Below, in pieces: positions 42,690 to 51,363 of a stretch of DNA of 64,000 nucleotides. Position 1 is the first letter of the stretch. Every line of letters starts with the position of its first letter. The DNA is taken from positions 7,115,001 through 7,179,000 of the forward strand of contig CP007053.1 of NCBI GenBank assembly GCA_000242935.3, written 5' to 3'. A program made the translations under genes and the position numbers. Source of the DNA: Opitutaceae bacterium TAV5. GTDB taxonomy: Bacteria > Verrucomicrobiota > Verrucomicrobiia > Opitutales > Opitutaceae. The notes under the pieces are model-generated. The model was not told the DNA's origin and did no database searches. It saw only the letters and a list, made by a program, of their open reading frames with translations.

Positions 42690-42719
42690 ATCCGCACTCC
42701 GCATTCCGAATTCCGCATT
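42690..42719. repeat. CCGCATTCCGAATTCCGCAT word repeat, copy 2
   Basis: Lies just before the chosen tonB start at 42725. Read in the tonB frame it would give NPHSAFRIPHF, which suggests that a start at 42632 would translate the repeat. Confidence 0.7.
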
Positions 42720-42724
42720 TCTCC

Positions 42725-43408
42725 GTGTCCCGCGACCTGCTCATCGCTCTCCTCGTCTCCGTGGCGCTCCACGCCGGCCTCGCCTTCAGCGGCCAGTGGC
42801 GCTCCACGCCGGCCGCGCCGCCGCCGGTCGAAGAAATCCCCACGCTCGAGGTCATGCTCCCGCCGCCCGAGGAGCCCGAGGAACCCGAAACCGTCGACTA
42901 CACTGAAACCGAGGCCGGAGGCGGAGCGCCCGACGCCGTTGCGCCCCCTTCGCTGATCGACACTCCCAGCGTCGTCGTCGATCCCACCGCCTTCGTGCAA
43001 AACATCCAGCCGCCGCCCCCGCCCGGCCCGTCCGTCCCCACCGGCCTGATCGCGGTGCCCGCCGGACGCCCCGGCAGCGGCACCGCCGGGCCCGGCGGAC
43101 TCGGCACGTTGTTCGACTTCGGCTCTCTCGACCAGAAGCCCGTGCCGATCATGCAAATCCGACCCGAGTACCCGTACCAGCTTCGCCGCGAAGGCGTTTC
43201 CGGTTCGGTGCTCGTGGCGTTTGTGGTCGATTCGCGCGGCGAGGTGCGGGCGCCCCGCGTCCTCCGCAGCAGTCATCCCGGATTCGAGCAACCCGTCCTC
43301 CAGGCGATCCAGCGCTGGAAATTCAAACCCGGCCGCAAGGGCGGCGCCGCGGTCAACACGTCCAACGTCCAGATCACCCTCACCTTCAACCTGGGAGACG
43401 CGCCATGA
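42725..43408 (+). CDS. tonB: TonB energy transducer
   Basis: 227 residues from the GTG at 42725 (a GTG at 42632 overlaps the exbD stop, but 31 residues would then come from spacer and repeat). N-terminal anchor RDLLIALLVSVALHAGLAFS with the His typical of TonB helices, a Pro/Glu-rich periplasmic linker (PPPEEPEEPE; QPPPPPGPSVP), and the C-terminal TonB fold: IRPEYPYQLRREGVSGSVLVAFVVDSRGEVRAPRVLRS and VLQAIQRWKFKPGRKGG. It carries energy from ExbB/ExbD to the outer-membrane receptors nearby. Its stop overlaps the next start (ATGA). Confidence 0.92.
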   Translation: MSRDLLIALLVSVALHAGLAFSGQWRSTPAAPPPVEEIPTLEVMLPPPEEPEEPETVDYTETEAGGGAPDAVAPPSLIDTPSVVVDPTAFVQNIQPPPPPGPSVPTGLIAVPAGRPGSGTAGPGGLGTLFDFGSLDQKPVPIMQIRPEYPYQLRREGVSGSVLVAFVVDSRGEVRAPRVLRSSHPGFEQPVLQAIQRWKFKPGRKGGAAVNTSNVQITLTFNLGDAP

Positions 43409-44808
43409 CATCTTCCTCCCTTCCGACGCTCGTTCGCGTGGCCCTTCTCTTTTCGGTCTTCAGCCTTCAGCCCGGCCTTCCCTGCCGGGCCGACGCCCCG
43501 GCGCCGGAGGTCAGCTACGCGCTCTCCGAAAAACTCGGCCCTCTCCGCGAAGCCACCGAGGCCAAAAACTACCCCGCCGCGCTCGCGCTCATCGCCAGCC
43601 TCCTCCCGGATACCAAACCCGATACCTACGACCGCTTCGTCCTGCAACAACTCCAGGCGCAGATGCTCCTCTCGCAAAGCGCCTGGGCCGCCGCCATCCC
43701 GCCGCTCGAAAACATCCTCGCGCTCGACGCCACCCACACCGCCCGCGCCCCCCGCGAAGCCGCCTGGCTCACGCCCGCCACCCGCCTCGACGTTCTCCGC
43801 ACCCTCGCACAGCTCCACTACACCCTCGCCTCCGGCCTGCCCGCCACCGCCACGCCCGCCGACCGTCGCGCCGGCTACCGGCGCGCCCTCGACTATCTCC
43901 GGCAAACCGCCCCCCCTCCCCCCACGCCGCCGACTCCGGAATACCAGTCCTTCCTCGCCTCGCTGCTCTACGCGCTCGCCACCGCCGATCCTGCCGCGCC
44001 CGACAAGGCCATCCTCAGCGAAACCCTCGCCGCCGCCGGGCGCGGCCTCGCCCTCACCGCGGTCCCCGGCGAACAATTTTTTGTCATCCTCCTCGCCGCC
44101 CACCAGCAACTCGGCCACCCCGCCGCAGTCGCCGAAACGCTCGAACGCCTCGTCGCCGTCGCCCCCGCCAACAAGGGCTACTGGAGCCAGCTCGCCGGCG
44201 CCTGGCTCAATGTCGCCGCCGTGGCCGCCGCCGGCGAACCCGACCGCCCCTCCGCCGCCCGCTCCGCCAGTTTCCGGGCCATCCATGCCATCGAACGCGC
44301 ACAAAAACACGGCGCGCTCGACACCCCGAAAGACAACCAGAACCTCGTCGGCCTCTACCTCAACCTCGGCTCACCCGAACACGCCATCGCCCTCCTCGAA
44401 GCCGGCCTGCGCGACGGCCGCATCGAGGAAACCCGCCGCAACTACGAGCTTCTCGCCGCCGCCTGGCTCGGCATCGAGCGCCCCGACCGCGCCCTCGAAA
44501 CCTACGCCGCCGCGACCGCCCGTTTCCCGAAAGAAGGCCAGCTCGACCTCCAGGCCAGCCAGCTTCTCTACAGCGCCGGCCATCCCGACCAGGCCCTCGC
44601 CACCGCCCGCGCCGGCCTCGCCAAAGGCTCTGTCGAAAAACCCGGCCTCGCCCACACCTGGGTTGCCTTCCTCGCCTGGGAACTCGCCCGCTACGACGAG
44701 GCCGCCAGGGCCGTCGATCTCGCCGCCACGTTTCCCGACTCCCGCCCCGAAGAACTCGCCCGCCTGAAAGCAGCCCTCACGGAAAAGACCGAAGGACTGA
44801 AAAACTGA
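43405..44808 (+). CDS. TPR-repeat protein, secreted
   Basis: 467 residues with a signal peptide (RVALLFSVFSLQPGLPCRA). Helical repeats run through the whole protein: YPAALALIASLL, AAIPPLENILALD, FVILLAAHQQLGHPAAVAETLERLV, LNLGSPEHAIALLEAGLRDGRIE, AGHPDQALATARAGLAKG, ARYDEAARAVDLAATFPDSRPEELARLKAAL. It starts by ATGA overlap with tonB, hence co-translated with it. TPR proteins beside tonB/exbBD occur in several phyla (TonB-associated TPR scaffolds) and may link TonB to the envelope; the role is inferred. Confidence 0.85.
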   Translation: MTSSSLPTLVRVALLFSVFSLQPGLPCRADAPAPEVSYALSEKLGPLREATEAKNYPAALALIASLLPDTKPDTYDRFVLQQLQAQMLLSQSAWAAAIPPLENILALDATHTARAPREAAWLTPATRLDVLRTLAQLHYTLASGLPATATPADRRAGYRRALDYLRQTAPPPPTPPTPEYQSFLASLLYALATADPAAPDKAILSETLAAAGRGLALTAVPGEQFFVILLAAHQQLGHPAAVAETLERLVAVAPANKGYWSQLAGAWLNVAAVAAAGEPDRPSAARSASFRAIHAIERAQKHGALDTPKDNQNLVGLYLNLGSPEHAIALLEAGLRDGRIEETRRNYELLAAAWLGIERPDRALETYAAATARFPKEGQLDLQASQLLYSAGHPDQALATARAGLAKGSVEKPGLAHTWVAFLAWELARYDEAARAVDLAATFPDSRPEELARLKAALTEKTEGLKN

Positions 44809-44833
44809 AAGCTGAAAAAACACCCGATTACCA

Positions 44834-45376
44834 ATGATCCGCCCGCCCGCCAAATCATCCGCCTTCAGCCTTCGACCCTCGGCACTCTACACTGTCGCGC
44901 CCCTGCTCGCTCTCGCCGTTTTTGCCGGCTTTTACTGGCGGCACGCCGCCACCTGGAAGGAACGCCAGCGCACCGAAGCCGCCGCGCGCATCGAGGAGCA
45001 GCGCCAGCGCATCGCCGCCGAGCAGGAGGCCCGCCGCATCGCGTATGCCGAAGCCATCGCCGCCCAGGAAAAACGGAAACGCGAGCGCGAGGAACGCGAA
45101 GCCCGCCGCCGCGAACGCGAGGCCGCCCGCGACGCCGCCCTCGCCCGCCGCGACCAGGCCGGCAGCCAGCGCGACCAGCTCGTCCGCACCCTCCAGCGCC
45201 TCGAGAAGGACATCCCGCCCGAGGCCGACGCCCTCGAAAAATACCAGCGCGAGCTCAAGGCGATCGCCGCCGAACAGGCCTTCCTCACCGGCTACCTCGC
45301 CGAGGCCCGGCAAGACCGGACCCGCCTCGCCGCCACCGCCACCCGCCTCACCGCGGCCGCGCCCGTCGCTCCATAA
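44834..45376 (+). CDS. Membrane-anchored coiled-coil protein, first copy
   Basis: 180 residues. One N-terminal membrane helix (LYTVAPLLALAVFAGFYW) and a long charged coiled coil rich in Glu, Arg and Ala (IEEQRQRIAAEQEARRIAYA; EKRKREREEREARRREREAA). No enzyme domain. Spacing of 25 bases from the TPR gene suggests the same transcript. The paralogue-like protein follows 32 bases later. I do not recognise a family; a periplasmic spacer or scaffold for the TonB system is a guess from context. Confidence 0.7.
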   Translation: MIRPPAKSSAFSLRPSALYTVAPLLALAVFAGFYWRHAATWKERQRTEAAARIEEQRQRIAAEQEARRIAYAEAIAAQEKRKREREEREARRREREAARDAALARRDQAGSQRDQLVRTLQRLEKDIPPEADALEKYQRELKAIAAEQAFLTGYLAEARQDRTRLAATATRLTAAAPVAP

Positions 45377-45408
45377 TCCGCACTCCGCAATCCGCATTCC
45401 GCAATTCG
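45375..45408. repeat. CCGCATTCCG word repeat, copy 3
   Basis: Fills the gap between the two coiled-coil genes; a diverged copy of the repeats at 41673 and 42690. Confidence 0.7.
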
Positions 45409-45915
45409 ATGAACCGCCTTTACATCATCGTTCCCGTCATCTTCCTCGCCATTTTCGGCGGGCTTTTCTGGCAGTACACCCAGGACGCCGCCGCCGCCGA
45501 GCTGGCCCGCCAGACGGAGCAGCAACGCATCGAAGCCGCCGCCGCCGCCGAGCGCGCCGTCGCGGAAAAAAAAGCCCGCGAGGACGCCGAACGTCGCGCC
45601 GCCGAACGCGCCGCCGGGGAAGCCCGTCGCGAAGCCGAACGCATCGCCAGATGGGAAGCCGACAGTCGCCGCATCGCCGAAGAGACGGCCGCCCTCGAAG
45701 CCGAAGTGGCGACCCTGAAGACCACCGTCGCCGAACGCGAACAACAGCTCGCCCGACTCAAAAAAGACCGCGAAGCCACCCGCATCGCCGTCTTCGAAGC
45801 CGCCCAAAAACTCGAGGAGGCGCAGGTCGCCCGTCGCACCCTCGATCTGGAAAACCAGCGCCTCGTCACCCTCATCGCCGACCGCACCGGCCAGCCGGGG
45901 CAATCCCGCCCATAA
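45409..45915 (+). CDS. Membrane-anchored coiled-coil protein, second copy
   Basis: 168 residues. N-terminal helix LYIIVPVIFLAIFGGLFWQYT, then a coiled coil (QRIEAAAAAERAVAEKKARE; EETAALEAEVATLKTTVAER) nearly to the end. Architecture matches the preceding protein although the sequence differs. It is the last member of the exbB-to-coiled-coil run; the substrate-binding protein gene starts 45 bases later. Confidence 0.72.
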   Translation: MNRLYIIVPVIFLAIFGGLFWQYTQDAAAAELARQTEQQRIEAAAAAERAVAEKKAREDAERRAAERAAGEARREAERIARWEADSRRIAEETAALEAEVATLKTTVAEREQQLARLKKDREATRIAVFEAAQKLEEAQVARRTLDLENQRLVTLIADRTGQPGQSRP

Positions 45916-45960
45916 CGCCCTTCTCCCCCTGTTCTTTTCCTCCCTCCCGTCACCAACATC

Positions 45961-46857
45961 ATGCACCGCACCATACTAACCGCCCTCCTCCTTCCGGCGC
46001 TCAGCCTTCCCGTTTTCGGCCTTTCCCTGAAAAGCCACGACGACGTCACCGTCACCATCGACAATCCCCGTCGTATCGTGTCTCTCAATACATCCAACTA
46101 TGAGATTCTCCAGGATCTCGGCGAAGCCTCCCGCATCGTCGGCACGGATGTCGCCACGCATGGCATCATTCCCGATGCGGCGGAAAAAGGGATCGCCAAC
46201 TTCGGCCACCCCTACCGTCCCAACATCGAGGCCATCATCGCCGCCAAACCCGACCTCGTGCTCGGCACCGCCGACGTGCTGCTCGACCCCGCCCCCGCGC
46301 AGCTCCGTTCCGCGGGCCTTTCCGTGCTCGTCCTCGAACCTTCCGCGCAGGATGGCATCGAAGGACTGAAACGCCGCGTCGCCGTTGTCGCCTCCATTTT
46401 TGACAAACAGGCCGAGGGCCGGGCCATCGTCGAAAAAATCGACGCCCGGATGGCGGCCATCGAAGCCGCCAACGCCAAGGTTGCGAAAAAGAAAAACGTC
46501 TTCTTCCTCTACACACACGGCCCCGGCAAAGCCTTCATCTACGGCCGCAACACCGGCTCCCACTGGCTGATCGAGCTGGCCGGCGCGCGCAATGCCGCCG
46601 ACTTCACCACCGGCACCAAACCCCTCACCGCCGAAGCCCTCGTGCAAGCCTCGCCCGACGCCCTCATCCTGCTCGAACGCGGCGTCGCCGCCATGGGCAA
46701 CATGGATGCCGTGTTCGCCATCTCCGGTGTCAACCTCACCCCGGCCGGCAAAAACCGCGCCGCCTTCACCGTGGACAACAACATCCGCTGGATCGGCACC
46801 CGCTTCCCCGACCACATCGAAAAACTCCACCGCCAGCTCTACCCGGAGTCGAAGTAA
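45961..46857 (+). CDS. Periplasmic substrate-binding protein of an iron/heme/siderophore ABC importer
   Basis: 298 residues with a signal peptide (ILTALLLPALSLPVFG). The type III periplasmic-binding fold of FecB/HmuT/BtuF is seen: PRRIVSLNTSNYEILQDLGEASRIVGTD, FGHPYRPNIEAIIAAKPDLVLG, a long linking helix, VFFLYTHGPGKAFIYGRNTGSHWLIELAGARNA and the end IRWIGTRFPDHIEKLHRQLY. It is a paralogue of the protein at 51857-52717, with the same ending motif. The ligand (heme, ferric siderophore or corrinoid) cannot be told; iron context favours the first two. No permease or ATPase is adjacent, so it may share the importer at 52825-54767. Confidence 0.85.
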   Translation: MHRTILTALLLPALSLPVFGLSLKSHDDVTVTIDNPRRIVSLNTSNYEILQDLGEASRIVGTDVATHGIIPDAAEKGIANFGHPYRPNIEAIIAAKPDLVLGTADVLLDPAPAQLRSAGLSVLVLEPSAQDGIEGLKRRVAVVASIFDKQAEGRAIVEKIDARMAAIEAANAKVAKKKNVFFLYTHGPGKAFIYGRNTGSHWLIELAGARNAADFTTGTKPLTAEALVQASPDALILLERGVAAMGNMDAVFAISGVNLTPAGKNRAAFTVDNNIRWIGTRFPDHIEKLHRQLYPESK

Positions 46858-47160
46858 TCCCTCCACCGCCTCCCTTGCTCTCTCCACCTCCGCGCAGCCT
46901 CAACGCGCCATGCGGGCAGTGGAGAGAGTCCACTCCTCACGGACATAAAAACGAAACCTCGCGGATTCAATCCCTGCCGGTCCCGTTTTGCTCCCGCTTC
47001 CGGAAGCAGGGCGACCTGACCGGGAGTGACTCCGGAGACCGGGCTCTCCGGCCTCCCGGGTTTTCCTCTCTTTCTGCTGCACCGCGGGGAAGGCTCGCAT
47101 GGTTTTTGCTTTTGGGTCCCGGGATTGGGTCCTGGTTCCGTTTCCTGTCATTTGGCTATC
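46858..47160. other. Gap without a gene, upstream of the second AraC regulator
   Basis: 303 bases. A small hairpin AGTGGA-gagag-TCCACT lies at about 46917-46933, without a T run. The AraC frame is open from 47026, but codons 47026-47160 do not look like protein. I see no convincing promoter or RNA. Confidence 0.4.
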
Positions 47161-48090
47161 GTGCATGCTTCCCGTCCCGTTTTTGAATATTCCGCTCCGG
47201 TTCGTCGGCCACAGGCACGCCGTCCCCGGGTAGCCAGGCGGAACATTCCCCGCCTGCCGGGTTGCCTTGACGGCCTCTGCGCCATTCGTGCTTTCGCGGC
47301 GAAATACAGGAAACCCGTGTTCATGGATCACCATCGTCACGACTTCTTCGAGATTTTCTGGTTTACCGAAGGGCAGATCCGCCACCACAGCGATTTCGAA
47401 GTTTACGATGTGGAGCCTGGCACGCTCGTCTTTATCCCTGCCGGCCAAGTGCATACATGGGATTTTTCCGAGGATGTCCGCGGGTATATCATCGCCTTCG
47501 ATACACGTCTTTTCGCCTCGCGCCCGGCTCTGGCTGGCGAACACGCCGGCCTCCCGTTTCTCGATCCCGCTACCTCCCGGCCGATCATCCCGGTGCCCCC
47601 GGAAGATCGGGAGGGCATCGACCAGGCCTGCCAAAGCATGCTGCGGGAATATACACGCCCGGGCCCTTACCGGGACCACGGCCTGAGAGCCCTGCTCGAG
47701 TTCATCCTCATCCAGTGCGCCCGCCATGCCGAAAACCGGACTTCCGGAGAAGAACCGGAGGCCGCCGCCAAGCACCTGTCCCGGGAATTCTCCCTGCTGG
47801 TCGAACACCATTTTTCCGAAAAGCACCGGGTGAAAGACTATGCCGCCCTGATGCAGGTCTCGGTTTCCACGCTTTCGCGCGCGGTGCGCCAGAGTACCGG
47901 ACGCAGCCCCAACGACCTGATCTCCCATCGCCTCCTGCTCGAGGCCCGTCGCCTGCTTCACTACTCCACGCTGACCATCAGCGAAATCGCGTATCAACTC
48001 GGCTTCAACCCCCCCTCCAACTTCGGTCGCTTCTTCAAGAAACATACGAAGCACCCTCCCGGATATACGAGAGGCCGGCATCCCGCCTGA
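47161..48090 (+). CDS. AraC-family transcriptional regulator
   Basis: About 309 residues from the GTG at 47161; the start is uncertain, with 47026 and the ATG at 47323 as alternatives. A cupin-type N-terminal domain is clear: MDHHRHDFFEIFWFTEGQIRHHSDF and DVEPGTLVFIPAGQVHTWDF. The C-terminal AraC domain is FSEKHRVKDYAALMQVSVST and LSRAVRQSTGRSPNDLI, then LTISEIAYQLGFNPPSNFGRFFKKHTKHPPGYTR. It lies between a substrate-binding protein and a TonB-dependent receptor, as AraC regulators of siderophore uptake (PchR, AlcR type) often do, so it may sense a siderophore. Confidence 0.85.
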   Translation: MHASRPVFEYSAPVRRPQARRPRVARRNIPRLPGCLDGLCAIRAFAAKYRKPVFMDHHRHDFFEIFWFTEGQIRHHSDFEVYDVEPGTLVFIPAGQVHTWDFSEDVRGYIIAFDTRLFASRPALAGEHAGLPFLDPATSRPIIPVPPEDREGIDQACQSMLREYTRPGPYRDHGLRALLEFILIQCARHAENRTSGEEPEAAAKHLSREFSLLVEHHFSEKHRVKDYAALMQVSVSTLSRAVRQSTGRSPNDLISHRLLLEARRLLHYSTLTISEIAYQLGFNPPSNFGRFFKKHTKHPPGYTRGRHPA

Positions 48091-48155
48091 TCCGTTTGGC
48101 CGGCGGCATGACACCGGCCAGATCACCGGCGAATTCCCCGACCGCATTTACCTGC

Positions 48156-48177
48156 TGCCAACATATGGCAATATAAA
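48156..48177 (+). promoter_or_regulatory. Inverted repeat with -10-like box upstream of the first receptor
   Basis: TGCCA-acata-TGGCA (48156-48170) is directly followed by TATAAA (48172-48177). The layout suits a regulator-controlled promoter about 95 bases before the receptor start, but no good -35 box is seen. Confidence 0.35.
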
Positions 48178-48242
48178 ACGGCCTTGTGCTCCGGATTGAA
48201 TGGATTTTGCCGCGAATGGACAGTCATCGGGCTGGTTCCTTG

Positions 48243-48259
48243 TCGAGACTGAGTCTTGT
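48243..48259. promoter_or_regulatory. Candidate iron-responsive operator upstream of the first TonB-dependent receptor
   Basis: TCGAGACTGAGTCTTGT matches 13 of 17 positions of TTGAGACTGAGTCTCAA; the core AGACT-g-AGTCT is a perfect palindrome. It ends 14 bases before the ATG at 48274. Confidence 0.55.
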
Positions 48260-48273
48260 TTTCAGAGTTGATC

Positions 48274-50403
48274 ATGGATAGCAATTACCAGCTCAACTCA
48301 TATTCCCTCGCCCGAAAAGGGCTTCGTATCGGTATATTCCTCGGGTTCACCGGCCTTGTACTGGCAGCCGACTCTCCTTCGGCCTCCGGAATTGATACAA
48401 CCCCGTCTGCGGCACCGCAGGTCGAGGTCATCGAAACTCCGCCAGCCGGCTCTCCGGCGGCGGAGTCCAATGAACCCGCGGTGACTCTCGACGGACTCGT
48501 CATCACCGCCGCCGGCCGTGAGCAGGAGGTCAAGTATGCCCCCGCCTCGATCAGCGTCGTCACCCACGAGCAGCTCGAAGCTCTGCCTTACCGCGAAGTG
48601 ACCGACGCCTTGATGGAAATCCCCGGCGTCACCGTGGTTCCCGGCTCCGGCAATTCGAAGGACATCTCGATCCGCGGCATGGATGCGAAATACACCCTGA
48701 TCCTGGTGGATGGCAAACGCCTCAGCTCGCGCGAAAGCCGCACCAGCCTTCCCCGGGGCAACGACAATGCCGGCTACGTCAGCGAAGGCAACCAACTCCC
48801 GCCTTTGGAAACCATCGAGCGCATCGAGGTCATCCGCGGCCCGATGTCCTCGCTCTACGGTTCCGATGCGATGGGCGGCGTGATCAATGTCATCACCAAG
48901 CGCGTCGCCGACCGCTGGGGCGGCAGCGTCCGCGCCAATGCCACGGTTCCGTTTTCCTCCGATGGCAGCACCATCCTGGATTCCAACTTCTACGTCTCCG
49001 GCCCCCTGATCGCCGGCAAGCTGGGCCTCCAGCTCTCCGGCTCCGTCGCCCGCACGGAGGAAAGCGACTACATCGGCGGCTCCCCCAAGCGTGAAGATGA
49101 AAGCCTGACCGCCAAGCTCTCCTGGAAGGTGTCGGACGACCATAGCCTGATCTTCGAGGTCAGCCACTACCAGCAGGAGACGATCTCCACCCCCGGCAAG
49201 TCCCTGGCCCTGAGCGACTCCCTGACGGAGCGCGAGCAGGAGCGCATGGTGTATGCGGTCAGCCACTCCGGCAACTGGGGCTGGGCCACCTCCGAAAGCT
49301 ATGTCCAATACGAAGATGCCACGGCGAAGACGCCCAGCAATTCCGGGACCTTCGACAAGGAACTCGGCAACCTCACAGGGCAGACTTCGTTCATCATTCC
49401 TCTTCCCGGACGCAATACCGTCAACACCGGCCTCTTCTACCGCCTCCAGAAATTGACCGATGCGAACCAGAAGCTGAACAACACGGCCTCGGACAGCACC
49501 GACCACACCAATTGGGCTCTGTTTGCCGATGACGAGTGGCGGATCTTCGACAGCTTCGCCCTCACCGGCGGCTTGCGCATGGACGATGACGAATTCTATG
49601 GCGCCCACTGGACGCCGCGTGTTTATGGCGTCTATACGCCCACCTCCGCCCTCACCGTCAAGGCCGGCGTGTCCTACGGCTTCCGCGCCCCCGACCTGCG
49701 CCAGACCATCGAGGACTGGGGATCGAGCAGCCGGGGAGGCAGCATTTACGGCAATTCCGACCTGGATGCGGAAACCTCCCGCACCTACGAACTGGGCTTC
49801 ATCTACAAATTCCCGGTTGGCGTGGAACTGGGTGTGACGGCCTATCAGACCAACTTCAATGACAAGATCATGCGCGTCCCCTGCGTCGGCAGTGGAGCCT
49901 GGTGCGAAACCGGGGCTCCCGCCGGCAGCACCACTTACACCAATGTGGACGAAGCGGAAATCCGGGGATTGGAGGCAACGCTTGACGTGCCGTTGACCGA
50001 ATCCCTCGCGCTGAAGTTCACGGGAACCCTGCTCGACTCCAAAATCGATGACACCCGGAATAACCGGCATGGTTCGCTGAACGACCTGCCCGAGAAACAA
50101 GCCAGCCTTTCGCTGAACTGGCGTCCCAGGACCAGGCCTTACACCGCTTACGTGCGGGTGATCTACCGGGGCAAGGAATCGGTGCCCGCTGGTGACATCG
50201 TCACGAACTCGGGCTCCGCCGCCGCGGCGAGTCCCGCGCCCGACTACGCCACCGTCGATATCGGCGGCTCCTGGAAGCTGAACAAGACCTTCACCCTCTA
50301 CGGAGGCGTCATGAATCTCTTCGACAAGCAGATCAGCTACGAAGAATCCAGCTACACGATCGATGGCGCCCGTATCTGGGCCGGAGTGAAGGCCAGCTTC
50401 TGA
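48274..50403 (+). CDS. TonB-dependent outer-membrane receptor (CirA/FepA-like)
   Basis: 709 residues from the ATG at 48274. Signal peptide GLRIGIFLGFTGLVLAADSP, a linker, then a TonB-box-like TLDGLVITAAG. The plug is well preserved: SISVVTHEQLEALPYREVTDALMEIPGVTVVPG, DISIRGMDAKYTLILVDGKR, IERIEVIRGPMSSLYGSDAMGGVINVITK. A 22-strand barrel follows, with the NPxL-box-like YGNSDLDAETSRTYELGF and the aromatic C-terminus (IWAGVKASF) recognised by BAM. This pattern resembles catecholate siderophore/colicin I receptors. It would import ferric siderophore with the ExbBD-TonB system upstream. Confidence 0.93.
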   Translation: MDSNYQLNSYSLARKGLRIGIFLGFTGLVLAADSPSASGIDTTPSAAPQVEVIETPPAGSPAAESNEPAVTLDGLVITAAGREQEVKYAPASISVVTHEQLEALPYREVTDALMEIPGVTVVPGSGNSKDISIRGMDAKYTLILVDGKRLSSRESRTSLPRGNDNAGYVSEGNQLPPLETIERIEVIRGPMSSLYGSDAMGGVINVITKRVADRWGGSVRANATVPFSSDGSTILDSNFYVSGPLIAGKLGLQLSGSVARTEESDYIGGSPKREDESLTAKLSWKVSDDHSLIFEVSHYQQETISTPGKSLALSDSLTEREQERMVYAVSHSGNWGWATSESYVQYEDATAKTPSNSGTFDKELGNLTGQTSFIIPLPGRNTVNTGLFYRLQKLTDANQKLNNTASDSTDHTNWALFADDEWRIFDSFALTGGLRMDDDEFYGAHWTPRVYGVYTPTSALTVKAGVSYGFRAPDLRQTIEDWGSSSRGGSIYGNSDLDAETSRTYELGFIYKFPVGVELGVTAYQTNFNDKIMRVPCVGSGAWCETGAPAGSTTYTNVDEAEIRGLEATLDVPLTESLALKFTGTLLDSKIDDTRNNRHGSLNDLPEKQASLSLNWRPRTRPYTAYVRVIYRGKESVPAGDIVTNSGSAAAASPAPDYATVDIGGSWKLNKTFTLYGGVMNLFDKQISYEESSYTIDGARIWAGVKASF

Positions 50404-50503
50404 GCCTTCCCTCCGCCGCGGTCCGCATTCCCCGGGTGCGGACTGCGTTTTTCCCTTCCTTGTATCCACCGCATCCTCCTTCCGCCATTCCTCCCGAAAA
50501 AGC

Positions 50504-51172
50504 ATGATTGTTTCCCTTCGAAAACAAATCCTTCCCTTTCTCGCCGCTCTCCTGCTGGCCGGGAGCCATGCGCGGGCGGACAACGCCGCCGGCGCCCCCC
50601 CGGCGGCCATTGACCCGCAACTGGGTCCTCCTTTCCGCCCCGCCGAACGCCCGACGCTGGGTCCGGCCGACGCCCCGCTGGTAGTGATCGAGCTGACCAG
50701 CTTCCTCTGCTCGCACTGCCAGGCCTTTCACGAACGCGAGTTTCCCACGATCAGGAAACGCTTCATCGACACCGGCCTCGTCCGCTGGGTGGTTGTCAAC
50801 GCCCCGAAAGCCGACGAGCAAAATGCGCCCGCCTTCGCCATTGCCCGCGGAGCCCTTCGCGCCGGCCTCTATTGGGAACTCGCGGACTCGCTCTTCCGCG
50901 AGGCCCACCGGCCCGCGTCCGGGCTGTTCGCCGCCCTCGCCCGCCCCGGCGGTCCCGATGCGGCCGAAATCGAACGCTGGGCCCGCGACGAAACCAACCA
51001 GCGGGAAGTCGCCGCCGACCACGCCGAATTCACCCACCTGAGTGTTGGCGCCACCCCCTACTTTCTCCTGCGCAAGCGCACCCCCGACGGGCGCTACGTT
51101 CAGGCAAGAATCAAAGGCTACGAATCCGCCGCTTATTTTGCCAACGCCATCGGGCAGATGCTGGAAAAATGA
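50504..51172 (+). CDS. DsbA-like thioredoxin-fold periplasmic protein
   Basis: 222 residues with a signal peptide (ILPFLAALLLAGSHARA). The thioredoxin fold has the active site FLCSHCQAFHEREFP (C-S-H-C, close to DsbA CPHC and DsbG CPYC), then VVVNAPKADEQNAPAFAIARGAL and the cis-Pro loop GATPYFLLRKRTPDG. It forms or isomerises disulfides in the periplasm. Its stop overlaps the next start (ATGA). Its place, coupled to a MauE-like protein and an iron-type ABC importer, is unusual; a redox role in uptake or in maturation of the receptors is possible (inferred). Confidence 0.85.
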   Translation: MIVSLRKQILPFLAALLLAGSHARADNAAGAPPAAIDPQLGPPFRPAERPTLGPADAPLVVIELTSFLCSHCQAFHEREFPTIRKRFIDTGLVRWVVVNAPKADEQNAPAFAIARGALRAGLYWELADSLFREAHRPASGLFAALARPGGPDAAEIERWARDETNQREVAADHAEFTHLSVGATPYFLLRKRTPDGRYVQARIKGYESAAYFANAIGQMLEK

Positions 51173-51363
51173 CCGTTCCCGCCGCCTCCTCCGCCGCGCC
51201 GGGACGTGCGCCCGGTATCCGGTCCCGAATCGGCAGGCTTGGCCTCGTCCTGCTGCTGGCCATCGCCGCCGGCCTGCTGACCGACGCCCTGCGGGCCAGA
51301 CGTGTTTTTTTCCCCGAGCGCGACACGCCTCCGCGCCTGGAAATCGTCCCGGTAGAACCATGA
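51169..51363 (+). CDS. Small single-helix membrane protein
   Basis: 64 residues: a basic, Pro/Ala-rich start (SSAAPGRAPGIRSRIG), one helix (RLGLVLLLAIAAGLLTDALR) and a short outer tail (FFPERDTPPRLEIVPVEP). It overlaps both neighbours by ATGA, which supports real translation of such a short ORF. No family recognised; it probably assists the DsbA-like and MauE-like partners. Confidence 0.65.
   Translation: MTVPAASSAAPGRAPGIRSRIGRLGLVLLLAIAAGLLTDALRARRVFFPERDTPPRLEIVPVEP

Noticed and set aside
42632-42724. Earlier GTG start of tonB overlapping the exbD stop
   Set aside because: The extra residues translate spacer and a word repeat; the GTG at 42725 directly precedes the membrane anchor. Kept as an alternative.
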